Part shown: positions 1 through 7,654 of the stretch, one piece after another
How positions within the stretch are numbered: the first letter of the stretch is position 1
Layout: every line of letters begins with the position of its first letter
From: a virus
DNA: 49,458 nucleotides
Virus record (IMG/VR): IMGVR_UViG_3300028027_000078
Coordinates: 1-49,458 of that record
Direction: 5' to 3' (one strand)
Translations under genes and position numbers: made by a program
The notes under the pieces: generated by a model
The model's input: the letters and a program-made list of their open reading frames with translations, nothing else
What the model was told of the DNA's origin: nothing
Databases searched by the model: none

Positions 1-417
1 GGTAAGTATATCCCATTAGGGATTTACAATAATGTAAAAATCGGTTACGGTACCGTAGATTTTAAAAATCTTAAAACTGTTTATTTAAAATTGAATTCTT
101 GGGTACAACCAGAAAATGACACTGAAGATTATAATCAAACTATTTTAAAAACAAGAAGAAAAATAAAAGAATCAATATACAACCTTAAAGATTCAAATTT
201 TAAAGACCAATGTATTGTGGATTTGGATATAAGAACAAAAGGTATTAAGTTAGAAAAAAGGTCATTTATGAATCTTGAAATAACTTTATACGTTGAGAAA
301 CAATTCGATGTTAAATCAAAAGAAATTAAAAATACAATAAAAAATTTATTGGAAGATGTTATCGATGGTAGTTTAATTGATAAAAAACTATTCAATTTTC
401 ACAAAAGTAAGAAATAA
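1..417 (+). CDS. Hypothetical protein, 5'-truncated by window edge
   Basis: The frame is open from base 1 to the TAA at 415-417, so at least 138 residues are present and the start lies before the window. A TTG at 91 could be read as a start, but the upstream codons are open and protein-like, so I treat this as the C-terminal part of a longer gene. The visible part is Lys/Ile/Asn rich, with alternating strand-like segments and a C-terminal helix. No motif identifies it. It sits directly before the prohead protease. In T4 that position holds gp20/67/68, but I see no portal-like features and do not assign it. A late-type promoter for the next gene follows its stop. Confidence 0.7.
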   Translation, partial: GKYIPLGIYNNVKIGYGTVDFKNLKTVYLKLNSWVQPENDTEDYNQTILKTRRKIKESIYNLKDSNFKDQCIVDLDIRTKGIKLEKRSFMNLEITLYVEKQFDVKSKEIKNTIKNLLEDVIDGSLIDKKLFNFHKSKK

Positions 418-431
418 CTTGGTTCTTGATG

Positions 432-439
432 TATTTATA
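432..439 (+). promoter_or_regulatory. Putative late promoter element TATTTATA
   Basis: TATTTATA lies 16 nt before the prohead protease ATG. The same 8-mer, or TATTTATT, precedes most virion transcription units in this window. It is the reverse complement of the T4 late promoter TATAAATA. Its role as the gp55-type late element is inferred. Confidence 0.5.
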
Positions 440-455
440 GTAATAAAATCTATAA

Positions 456-1139
456 ATGAAGATATTAGGACCAAAAGAGACTGGACACGGAATTTTAATA
501 GAATACGATGCTGGTCACGTTTCACCAGAGGATAACAAACAAATTATTAAAGAGGCAAAGGATATGGACTTTTCACAAGACCTTATCCTTTATGCTGTTT
601 TGCAAAAATACGATACTGCAAATAAGAACGGAAGGATTTATCCTGAGATGTTACTTAAAAGGGAAAACGAGAAATATCAAACATTAATTAAAAAGGGTGG
701 TGCCTTAAATGAACTAAACCACCCATCATCTTCACTTATCGATTTAGATAGGGTATCCCATTCAATTCTTGAAACATGGTGGGACGGTAGAATCCTAATG
801 GGTAAAATTAAATTATTCACTTCTCCTGGTTGGAGAAAGATGGGTATTGTATCTACTAAGGGGGACCAAGCCGCAATGTTAATTATGAACGGAGCCACTT
901 TAGGTATATCTTCTCGTGGTGTTGGTTCACTTAAAAACGTAAAAGGACAGAATATTGTTCAAGAAGACTTTGAGTTAGTGTGTTTCGATTTAGTATCGTC
1001 ACCATCTACTCCCGGTGCATATGTTTTTGCTGACCAAGCAGATAGAGACCAATATCAAGAGTCTGAAGAGAAAAAACCCCAAGTTGAGAGCAGAATGAAA
1101 AAATTAATGGGGAATTTAGATACTTTTTTATCCAAATAA
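456..1139 (+). CDS. 21: Prohead core protease (T4 gp21-like)
   Basis: This is a 227-residue serine protease of the herpesvirus/T4 prohead type. It digests the scaffold and trims the capsid protein during head maturation inside the prohead. Key signatures are ELNHP at 86-90 (catalytic His89) and GISSRG at 150-155 (nucleophile Ser152 or Ser153). The conserved FELVCFDLVSSPSTPGAYV stretch follows at about 172-190. The length is close to T4 gp21 (212 aa). The gene is followed by the scaffold and major capsid genes, which is the T4 order 21-22-23. No Shine-Dalgarno sequence is seen. A TATTTATA element lies 16 nt upstream. Confidence 0.93.
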   Translation: MKILGPKETGHGILIEYDAGHVSPEDNKQIIKEAKDMDFSQDLILYAVLQKYDTANKNGRIYPEMLLKRENEKYQTLIKKGGALNELNHPSSSLIDLDRVSHSILETWWDGRILMGKIKLFTSPGWRKMGIVSTKGDQAAMLIMNGATLGISSRGVGSLKNVKGQNIVQEDFELVCFDLVSSPSTPGAYVFADQADRDQYQESEEKKPQVESRMKKLMGNLDTFLSK

Positions 1140-1193
1140 TAAATTTTATAGGGGTAGTTATATTGAAAAAGAGAATTTTTCATAAAATCGTAC

Positions 1194-1201
1194 TATTTAT
1201 A
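1194..1201 (+). promoter_or_regulatory. Putative late promoter element TATTTATA
   Basis: TATTTATA is 23 nt upstream of the scaffold gene start, in the gap between protease and scaffold. It belongs to the same motif class as the element at 432-439. Confidence 0.5.
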
Positions 1202-1224
1202 AGATAATAAAACAAAATTTCACA

Positions 1225-2394
1225 ATGACTGAAAAATCAATTTTAGAACAAGCGTTACTTCAAGTACAAACACTTGAAGAAGCAGTAAAGCAAAATGCAA
1301 AGGGTATACTTGCTTCAACTATGAAACAAGAACTGAATGACTTGCTTAAAGAATCATTGGAAGAAGAGGAAGAAACTGAAATCCCTATGGATGAACAACC
1401 AGAAGATGAAGTTAATCCTGAAGAAGAGGCAGACGATATGTCAGACGATGAAGCAACAGCAGATGATGCTGAAGCTGATGATGCTGAAAATGACACAACA
1501 GACCTCGATAACGAAGATCCAACTAAGGGTATCGATTCATTAGACTCAGAAATGGGTGATGATGAATTACCTACAGATTCAGAATCAGAAGACGAAGAAC
1601 CATCTATGGATGATTTTTCCGATGAGGACGAAGATGTGATGGACATGACTGGTGCTTCAGATGATGAAGTTCTTAAAGTTTTCAAGGCTATGAAACCAGA
1701 AGATGGTATTGTAGTTAAAAAAGACGGTAACAATGTAGAACTTACAACAGATGAAGACGATTATATTATCAAACTTGATGGTGATGATGATTCGGAAATG
1801 GAAATGCCAGAAATGGAACCTGAAACGGACGAAGAAATCATGTACGAAATTGAGTTAGATGAAGAAGACGAAGATTCTGAAGAAATTGAGGTTTCTGAAG
1901 AGGAAGAAGAATCTAAAGAAGAAGAAGTTGGTGAAGCTGCAAGAACATTCGGAGCTGACGTTAGAGCACCTCAGGGTAAAAAATACAAAGCTGGACGTCA
2001 CGAAATGAATGAAGAAGTTGAAAATTTGAAAAAACAAAATTCTGAGTATAAGAAGGCTTTAATCCTTTTTAAAGAAAAACTTAATGAAGTTGCTGTTTTC
2101 AATGCAAACTTAGCTTATGCTACACGTTTATTTACAGAACATTCTACAACTAAACAAGAGAAATTGAACATATTAAAGAGATTTGATTCAGTTTCTACTA
2201 TGAATGAGGCTAAAAGTCTATTCAATACAATAAAAACTGAATTAGGTACAAAAACTACAGTTACCGAATCAGTTGTTGAAAAAATCTCTAACACTCCATC
2301 AACATCAACATCTCAAGAAGTGTTATCAGAAGCTAAAGCTTATGAGAATCCACAATTCAAGAGAATGAAAGATTTAATGGGTAAAATAAAATAA
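1225..2394 (+). CDS. 22: Prohead core scaffold protein (gp22-like), very acidic
   Basis: This 389-residue protein is assigned as the internal scaffold around which the prohead assembles. It would be degraded by the upstream protease. Residues about 40-240 are an extreme Asp/Glu-rich low-complexity region with many EEE and DDE runs. The C-terminal 150 residues change character to a Lys/Glu coiled coil followed by a helical segment (LNEVAVFNANLAYATRLF and onward), typical of gp22-family C-termini. The protein is longer than T4 gp22 (269 aa), mostly because of the acidic part. Position between protease and capsid gene is the main support, with composition second. The long minus-strand Ser-rich frame here is an antisense shadow of the acidic codons. 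Confidence 0.85.
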   Translation: MTEKSILEQALLQVQTLEEAVKQNAKGILASTMKQELNDLLKESLEEEEETEIPMDEQPEDEVNPEEEADDMSDDEATADDAEADDAENDTTDLDNEDPTKGIDSLDSEMGDDELPTDSESEDEEPSMDDFSDEDEDVMDMTGASDDEVLKVFKAMKPEDGIVVKKDGNNVELTTDEDDYIIKLDGDDDSEMEMPEMEPETDEEIMYEIELDEEDEDSEEIEVSEEEEESKEEEVGEAARTFGADVRAPQGKKYKAGRHEMNEEVENLKKQNSEYKKALILFKEKLNEVAVFNANLAYATRLFTEHSTTKQEKLNILKRFDSVSTMNEAKSLFNTIKTELGTKTTVTESVVEKISNTPSTSTSQEVLSEAKAYENPQFKRMKDLMGKIK

Positions 2395-2425
2395 TAAATA
2401 AAAAAACCAAAAACAAATATTCAAA

Positions 2426-4180
2426 ATGGGAGCATTATTAGAATCAGGTATGGTAGGTAACATCGGTCTTAAGCACCTTCGTGTTATCAAAGAAGATACC
2501 ATCAAAAAATGGGATGACTTAGGCTTTTTAGAAGGTCTTAACGGTCACCAAAAAGATAACATCGCGCAATTGTATGAAAACCAAGCGTCTTACTTAATCA
2601 ATGAAGCAGCAACAGCTGATGCATCTGGTTCTTTCGAGACTGTAGTTTTCCCAATTATCCGTCGTGTATTCTCTAAATTATTAGCAAACGACATCGTTTC
2701 AGTACAAGCAATGAACTTACCAATTGGTAAATTGTTCTTCTTCGTACCTAAAATCCAAGAAAGAACTGCAGGTAATGCACACTATTCTCCTTACGGTATC
2801 CCAGGTGGTGCTGGTGGATCTAGTGCTTCTACTGGTTACACAGGTATTAACTTGTATGATCGTTTCTACGAGAACAGTGATGCAAACGACCAAGGTTTGT
2901 TTGATTACTCTAAAGGTGATTTTTCAATCGTTTCTTTAACAGGTACTTCACTTCATGAATTCGCAGCAGGTGCTGAGGGTAACGGAGTAACTTACACTTC
3001 AGGTTCAACTGTAACTTCATTAGGTTCAGTTATCTTGAAATTAACTGGTTTCTCTAAATTAGGTCAAGGTAAATTATCAGGTCCAGACGGTAACGAAATG
3101 GACACTGAAGAATTTTTAGCTTCATTATCTTTAACATGTCCTCGTATTGCTAACTTAAGTGGTAGAACATCTTTACCATTTAACGTAGTAACACAAAAAT
3201 ATGGTAAAGGTATTGTAGAATACGGTTCAAGATCTGCAGGTGCAAATGGTCTTAACTTTAACGATATCTGTGATGAAGAAGGTTCAATCTACTTAAACGT
3301 TGATTTACAATCTTATTCATCTACTGCAGGTTTCTCTAACTATTCTGTAACAGGTACAACATCTTTAGATGGTACTGACTTTACAGCAACTTACCGTCGT
3401 TATGCAACTTTAGAATTTGAAGATGCAATCGGTGAAGTTTCTTTTGATTTGGAATCAGTAACAGTTTCTGTAACTGAAAGAAAATTAAGAGCTAGCTGGT
3501 CTCCTGAATTAGCACAAGACGTTAGTGCATTCCACAACATCGACGCTGAAGCTGAATTAACAGCTTTATTATCTGAGCAAATCGCAGCTGAAGTTGACCG
3601 TGAAATCTTACGTGATTTACGTAAAGGTGCGGCTTGGAAAGCTAAGTGGGATTACAACGAATGGAAATACGGTGGAACTGGTGGTGCAACTTTACAAGGT
3701 TACACACAAAAAGATTGGAACCAAACTTTAGTTACTAAAGTTAACCAAATTTCTGCTCAAATCCACAAGACTACATTAAGAGGTGGTGCTAACTGGATCG
3801 TTGTTTCTTCAGAAGTTTCTGCAGTATTCGATGATTTAGAGTATTTCCACGTATCTAACGCAGCTCCTGAGCAAGATTCATACAACATGGGTATCGAGAA
3901 AATCGGTTCTCTTGCTGGAAGATACCAAGTGTATCGTGATCCTTACTTCCCAGCTGGTAAGATCTTAATTGGTCATAAAGGTAAGTCTTTATTGGATGCA
4001 GGTTATGTATACGCACCATATGTGCCATTACAATTAACTCCAACAATGTACAATCCATTCAACATGACTCCTATCAAAGGTATCATGACACGTTACGCAA
4101 AGAAAATGGTGAACAACCGTTACTTCGGTGTAATCGATGTACAAGGTATTGTAACATTCAATATGGATACTTTAAGATAA
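2426..4180 (+). CDS. 23: Major capsid protein (gp23-like)
   Basis: At 584 residues this is somewhat longer than T4 gp23 (521 aa). It forms the hexamers of the head shell. The N-terminal region (LLESGMVGNIGLKHLRVIKE) followed by a helix and LINEAATADASGSFETVVFPIIRRVFSKL is characteristic of T4-type capsid proteins. The C-terminal half holds the conserved DREILRDLRKGA region and the closing KKMVNNRYFGVIDVQG. LINE at 57-60 fits the T4 protease consensus (I/L-x-E), so cleavage after Glu60 is predicted. Codons are cleaner and richer in GGT/GCT/AAC than in neighbouring genes, consistent with high expression. The gene ends at a strong terminator. No TATTTATA lies directly upstream, so it may be transcribed with the scaffold gene. 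Confidence 0.95.
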   Translation: MGALLESGMVGNIGLKHLRVIKEDTIKKWDDLGFLEGLNGHQKDNIAQLYENQASYLINEAATADASGSFETVVFPIIRRVFSKLLANDIVSVQAMNLPIGKLFFFVPKIQERTAGNAHYSPYGIPGGAGGSSASTGYTGINLYDRFYENSDANDQGLFDYSKGDFSIVSLTGTSLHEFAAGAEGNGVTYTSGSTVTSLGSVILKLTGFSKLGQGKLSGPDGNEMDTEEFLASLSLTCPRIANLSGRTSLPFNVVTQKYGKGIVEYGSRSAGANGLNFNDICDEEGSIYLNVDLQSYSSTAGFSNYSVTGTTSLDGTDFTATYRRYATLEFEDAIGEVSFDLESVTVSVTERKLRASWSPELAQDVSAFHNIDAEAELTALLSEQIAAEVDREILRDLRKGAAWKAKWDYNEWKYGGTGGATLQGYTQKDWNQTLVTKVNQISAQIHKTTLRGGANWIVVSSEVSAVFDDLEYFHVSNAAPEQDSYNMGIEKIGSLAGRYQVYRDPYFPAGKILIGHKGKSLLDAGYVYAPYVPLQLTPTMYNPFNMTPIKGIMTRYAKKMVNNRYFGVIDVQGIVTFNMDTLR

Positions 4181-4203
4181 TCTTAGGATTCATCATATTA
4201 AAA

Positions 4204-4230
4204 GACCCTCGAGAAATCGGGGGTTTTTTA
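4204..4230 (+). terminator. Intrinsic terminator after the capsid gene
   Basis: Stem CCCTCGA (4206-4212), loop GAAA (a GNRA tetraloop) and TCGGGGG (4217-4223) with one G-U pair are followed by six T. It ends the head-gene unit 24 nt after the capsid stop codon. Confidence 0.88.
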
Positions 4231-4232
4231 TT

Positions 4233-4264
4233 TTTGGTATATTCCAGAATATTATTTATATTTG
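4233..4264 (+). promoter_or_regulatory. Host-type (Bacteroidota) promoter for the dCMP deaminase unit
   Basis: TTTG at 4233-4236, a 20-nt spacer, and TATATTTG at 4257-4264 fully match the Bacteroidota housekeeping pattern (TTTG near -33, TAnnTTTG near -7). The -7 box ends 4 nt before the ATG at 4269, which predicts a leaderless or nearly leaderless mRNA. TTATTTATA overlaps the box, so a late-type reading is possible too. Confidence 0.6.
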
Positions 4265-4268
4265 CATT

Positions 4269-4583
4269 ATGAGTGAGGTGGACTACAATAAATTAAGGTT
4301 AGATGTCTTAGAAAAAATGATACGTTCTAGAGGAATTGAATGTAAAATGAAAAAAGACGAAATTGTTAAGGTTTTGAAACTTGACGATGAGGGGAAGTAT
4401 TACCCACCTATGAAGGAAACTACGTATGAAAAACATGAGGGTGGATTAATTGTGGGAATAGATTTAACTAATAAAGACCATTTAGTACAAATAGGTAATT
4501 TAATTTTAAAAAAAGAGGCTAAAAATTTACACAGATATGCCACAGGTATGTTGTACTATTGGTCAAAACAAAAATTAATTTAA
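4269..4583 (+). CDS. Small protein with SAP-like N-terminus
   Basis: A 104-residue protein of uncertain function. Residues about 6-38 (LRLDVLEKMIRSRGIECKMK and onward) look like a SAP motif, the helix-turn-helix found in DNA- or RNA-binding proteins. The pattern is L-x-x-x-L, then a short helix, R-G, K-x-x-x-x-D-E-x-V-x-x-L. The C-terminal half contains a short beta-like segment and a helix ending in a Tyr/Trp-rich stretch. It shares a host-type promoter with dCMP deaminase, which starts one base after its stop, so co-expression and an early or middle role are likely. The SAP call is by eye only. Confidence 0.65.
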   Translation: MSEVDYNKLRLDVLEKMIRSRGIECKMKKDEIVKVLKLDDEGKYYPPMKETTYEKHEGGLIVGIDLTNKDHLVQIGNLILKKEAKNLHRYATGMLYYWSKQKLI

Positions 4584-4584
4584 T

Positions 4585-5025
4585 ATGAATTGGATAGAGT
4601 ATTTTTTAGAAATTGCTGAAGTTGTAAAACTTAAGTCTAAGGACCAATCTACACAGATAGGTGCAGTTGTGGTAGGTGAGGGTAATAACGTCCTTTCTAC
4701 GGGTTATAATTCATTTCCAAGGGGTTTGGACGATTCTTTACAAGAACGTCAGGAAAGACCCGAGAAATACTTCTGGATGGAACATGCGGAACGTAATGCA
4801 ATTTATAATGCAGCATTGGAGGGAGTGTCTCTTAAAAATTCAACGATTTACCTAACATCGGGATTACCTTGTATGGATTGTGCTAGAGGAATTGTTAATT
4901 CGGGTATAAAGACCGTGTATTGTAAGGAAGTTTGTACCACTAAAAACAAAGAGAAGTGGGATGAATCCCAAAGTAAAGCTAAACAACTTTTAAATGAGTG
5001 TGGGGTTAATGTAATTTATTATTAA
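4585..5025 (+). CDS. cd: Deoxycytidylate (dCMP) deaminase
   Basis: A 146-residue zinc-dependent deaminase converting dCMP to dUMP, which feeds thymidylate synthesis for phage DNA replication. Zinc ligands and the catalytic Glu are visible: HAE at 67-69, and PCMDC at 95-99 with Cys96 and Cys99. The TQIGAVVV strand and the TGYNSFPRG loop near the N-terminus are typical of the ComEB/T4 gpcd family, as is the total length. The dUTPase gene elsewhere in this window would also supply dUMP. Its stop codon directly abuts the stop of the convergent gene at 5026. Confidence 0.9.
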   Translation: MNWIEYFLEIAEVVKLKSKDQSTQIGAVVVGEGNNVLSTGYNSFPRGLDDSLQERQERPEKYFWMEHAERNAIYNAALEGVSLKNSTIYLTSGLPCMDCARGIVNSGIKTVYCKEVCTTKNKEKWDESQSKAKQLLNECGVNVIYY

Positions 5026-5787
5026 TTACCAAGTTTTACACGCCCAATAACGTGGTTTCCAACGAGGTCCCGGATTTTCACAATTATGTCTTGCTCTAAA
5101 CGATTTACGTCTTTCTGGATTATTTTTCTTAATAACCATCCTTTTTCCTTTTGCAGATTTACCTCCGAAACCGAAATTTACTTTAACGACCTTACCCTTG
5201 TCATTCTTGACATACACTTTAAACTTTTTAATATCACCTTGCATGATTTTTCCAAGTTGAACCTTACGTCCTTGATACTCGGCCTCATTTAACATATTAT
5301 CAACAACGTAATTAGTGTTTTGTACTGAACCATCCTCATCTTCATATATCAATACAGGAGTATCTTCGTTATATTCAAATAGTCTTTCAAATTGTTCTTC
5401 AGAGATTTGAATTATAGTTCTTTTTTCCATATTCTCATCAAATTTTGTCATTGTCGGTTTATTACCTTTTCCCATTTTAGGGTCTTTCTTTTCTGCTCGT
5501 CTTTTTTGTGATGTCATTGCTTTCTTTTCCTTCTTATCATAGGAAGATGCGACTTTAGGAGTGTCTTTAGAGACTTTTTTAGAGGGTCTACATTTTGGGT
5601 AACCCTTTCTACCTTTTTCACCATCAGCATCACTACGTCCACAAGGAGGGTGTTTACCGTCGATTTTTCTACTTACATCTACCCATTTTTCTTTAAACCA
5701 TCTACCTAAATCTTCTTGTAAGACTTCACCGTTCTTTATTGATAGTTTTATGTATTGTAAATCCTCTTCGTTTATGTGTATTTTCAT
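5026..5787 (-). CDS. DUF5872-like protein with Cys-containing C-terminal domain
   Basis: A 253-residue protein with two recognisable small domains. Residues about 28-100 (RWFKEKWVDVSRKIDGKHPP, CGRSDADGEK, KGYPKCRPSK) match the DUF5872 family as I remember it, known from phages and large viruses, function unknown. It carries paired Cys49/Cys66. The C-terminus (RKSFRARHNC, RYWACKTW) is another short Cys-containing motif seen at the ends of some T4-like phage virion or maturation proteins. A middle segment (about 120-205) is mixed alpha/beta and acidic. It follows the 151-residue gene by 2 nt and shares its promoter. A virion-associated role is inferred from context. Confidence 0.7.
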   Translation of the reverse strand: MKIHINEEDLQYIKLSIKNGEVLQEDLGRWFKEKWVDVSRKIDGKHPPCGRSDADGEKGRKGYPKCRPSKKVSKDTPKVASSYDKKEKKAMTSQKRRAEKKDPKMGKGNKPTMTKFDENMEKRTIIQISEEQFERLFEYNEDTPVLIYEDEDGSVQNTNYVVDNMLNEAEYQGRKVQLGKIMQGDIKKFKVYVKNDKGKVVKVNFGFGGKSAKGKRMVIKKNNPERRKSFRARHNCENPGPRWKPRYWACKTW

Positions 5788-5789
5788 AA

Positions 5790-6245
5790 TTATTTTTTAC
5801 CTGAACAGTAAGAACCTGAACAGTGTTTTTTACCGTCTAAACCTTTTATTTTACCCTTACAAACCTGAACGGCATATCCATTAGCATAAGCAGATGGGTA
5901 AACTTTAAATTTTGATTTAGCAGCAGATATTCCTCTTGAACATAGTTTATTACTTTTCTTTTCAGATTCTGATAGATTCTTTTGTTCAAAGTATCCTGAA
6001 ATAAAATTAGCAACTTCTTCAATGTCATCTGCGGATGTTGTTATGTGATCACCAGCCCATGCGTGTTCTCCTGTCACTAATTTAGGAAAATCGGATTGAT
6101 GTTTAAAAGATAAAATGGTTTCTATATCATTTTTAATCTTTACAAGATTACTTAAAACCATGTATGTACCGTCTTGTGATATATGTTCTTCTTGTTCTTT
6201 AACCACTTTACTTAAATGTTTCTTAATTAATTCACTTATGTTCAT
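5790..6245 (-). CDS. Hypothetical protein with KFKVYPSAYANGYAVQVCKG-type C-terminus
   Basis: A 151-residue protein. The N-terminal 100 residues are helical. The C-terminal 50 residues contain KFKVYPSAYANGYAVQVCKG flanked by Cys residues (CSRG, KHCSGSYCSGKK). This short domain recurs, in my memory, in phage and large-virus proteins, often with DUF5872, which is the domain of the next gene here. Four or more Cys suggest a small metal-binding or structural knuckle, but this is not proven. It starts 11 nt after a minus-strand TATTTATA-like element (TATTTATT at 6249-6256, three bases before the ATG), consistent with late expression. Confidence 0.7.
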   Translation of the reverse strand: MNISELIKKHLSKVVKEQEEHISQDGTYMVLSNLVKIKNDIETILSFKHQSDFPKLVTGEHAWAGDHITTSADDIEEVANFISGYFEQKNLSESEKKSNKLCSRGISAAKSKFKVYPSAYANGYAVQVCKGKIKGLDGKKHCSGSYCSGKK

Positions 6246-6248
6246 AAT

Positions 6249-6256
6249 AATAAATA
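6249..6256 (-). promoter_or_regulatory. Putative late promoter element TATTTATT
   Basis: On the minus strand TATTTATT ends 3 nt before the ATG of the 151-residue gene. It belongs to the TATTTATA class and implies a nearly leaderless message. Confidence 0.4.
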
Positions 6257-6259
6257 TTT

Positions 6260-7630
6260 TTATTTTTCAGATAAAATCTCAAATTTTATATGTTCTTTAT
6301 AGAAAATTTCTTCTGTATGGGTTTTACCTTTTATTTCTATAAAGTATTCTCTCGGAATATAAATAGATGTGTCCAATGTAAATGAATTTTCATTTGTTGT
6401 GTCTGTTAAAGTCCAATCGTGGATAATAACATCCGTAAGACCTTCCTTTATAAACATTCTATAATAAACCTCGTCAAATAATACTGTTTTAGGATTATCA
6501 ATTGATTTAAAACTAACCACAACCTTTCTTTTTTCACCTCTCTTTATCTTTTCAGATTGTTTTATACCAAAATATTGAATTGCATATCTTTGTAATTCTG
6601 TTTGATTTTGACCAATACTATATAATGAAGTGTATGGTTTAGGTACAAATTTTTGTGTAACATCAGAGATATCGACACCGTCTATTGTTAAACCCTTCCA
6701 TTTATCATAAAAGAATTTTTTACCATCACATAAAATACCATCTATTCCAAATGTAATTTTGTAAATTCCTTTTTTGATTTTTGTTGCGGTAAAATTAGAT
6801 AATCCACCAATAACAGTGTTTGTACTATCCAATATGTCAACCATCGGAAGTTCATCTAAATCATAAAAATTAGTACCTTTTGTAACATACAAATATAAAT
6901 TTTGGTCAACTCCACCAATAAAATTTTGTCTATCATCTTCTATCCTATCATCAAAATTAGACTCAAGATAAGGTTCAAAGAATGTTTGAGTATACTTTGT
7001 GAAAAATGCTACTGAATTATCCACTTCTGGTGTTAAATCTTGATATAAAACTGAAAATGCAATTCCCAAACCGTGGTTAGTGTCCCCTGATAATATACCA
7101 TTAATATAGTTAGTAACATCAACATCAAGGTCTTCATTACCATTATCAAAATGCATTGAGGTTACAATAACAGGGTTGCTTGCATATACACCTTGACTTG
7201 TCCATTCATTCAATGTTGTTCTATTAAACCAGTTAGATGGTCTTTCATCAAATGTGTGGTTACCTGTGGTAAAATCATAACCCGAGTCTTGATAATCAAA
7301 ACCAACACCCTCATCCCAAAATTCTGATATTTTAAAGATAATTAAATCAAAAGAAGTTGCCCTATCTCTTGAGGTACTTCTATTTTTACCCTTCAACCCT
7401 TCGTCACCAAAAATGGTGTTTGTTAAATGTAATGTATGTTTAGTGGTATTGGTAATAACCAATTCACCCGTATCAACCTTAGTTTGTAAACTATCTAAAT
7501 CTAATTTAAATATAAATTTAGAAAATCCAGAACCGTAGAATATTTCAGTTGTTGGGTTTTTGGAGGTGTTAACCGCAGAATCTTTTATGATTGTGTTGTT
7601 TTTCTCAAAATATGAACGAAAATATGACAT
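6260..7630 (-). CDS. Virion structural protein, DNRLRE-like beta domain
   Basis: A 456-residue beta-rich protein without signal peptide or membrane segment. Residues about 60-235 resemble the DNRLRE/disaggregatase-type beta-sandwich. They contain an FDLIIFKISEFWDEGVGFDY strand pair, NWFNRTTLNEW, VDVTNYINGILSG and the closing FFTKYTQTFFEPYLE. The C-terminal half looks like two or more Ig-like domains. Such proteins in marine Bacteroidota phages are usually tail- or baseplate-associated. Here it lies next to a gp5-like hub gene and has its own late-type element, both consistent with that. The exact role is unknown; a fibre connector or baseplate periphery component is a guess. Confidence 0.65.
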   Translation of the reverse strand: MSYFRSYFEKNNTIIKDSAVNTSKNPTTEIFYGSGFSKFIFKLDLDSLQTKVDTGELVITNTTKHTLHLTNTIFGDEGLKGKNRSTSRDRATSFDLIIFKISEFWDEGVGFDYQDSGYDFTTGNHTFDERPSNWFNRTTLNEWTSQGVYASNPVIVTSMHFDNGNEDLDVDVTNYINGILSGDTNHGLGIAFSVLYQDLTPEVDNSVAFFTKYTQTFFEPYLESNFDDRIEDDRQNFIGGVDQNLYLYVTKGTNFYDLDELPMVDILDSTNTVIGGLSNFTATKIKKGIYKITFGIDGILCDGKKFFYDKWKGLTIDGVDISDVTQKFVPKPYTSLYSIGQNQTELQRYAIQYFGIKQSEKIKRGEKRKVVVSFKSIDNPKTVLFDEVYYRMFIKEGLTDVIIHDWTLTDTTNENSFTLDTSIYIPREYFIEIKGKTHTEEIFYKEHIKFEILSEK

Positions 7631-7641
7631 CTCTTTTTATT

Positions 7642-7649
7642 TATAAATA
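7642..7649 (-). promoter_or_regulatory. Putative late promoter element TATTTATA
   Basis: Minus-strand TATTTATA lies 11 nt before the ATG of the 456-residue structural gene. Confidence 0.5.
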
Positions 7650-7654
7650 TCAAA

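Noticed and set aside
1-417. Portal protein C-terminus (gp20), from T4 gene order
   Set aside because: The visible sequence has none of the portal features I would expect and is left unassigned.
1260-1733. Ser-rich 157-residue frame on the minus strand
   Set aside because: It is the antisense of GAA/GAT-rich codons in the acidic scaffold gene; its composition is explained entirely by that.
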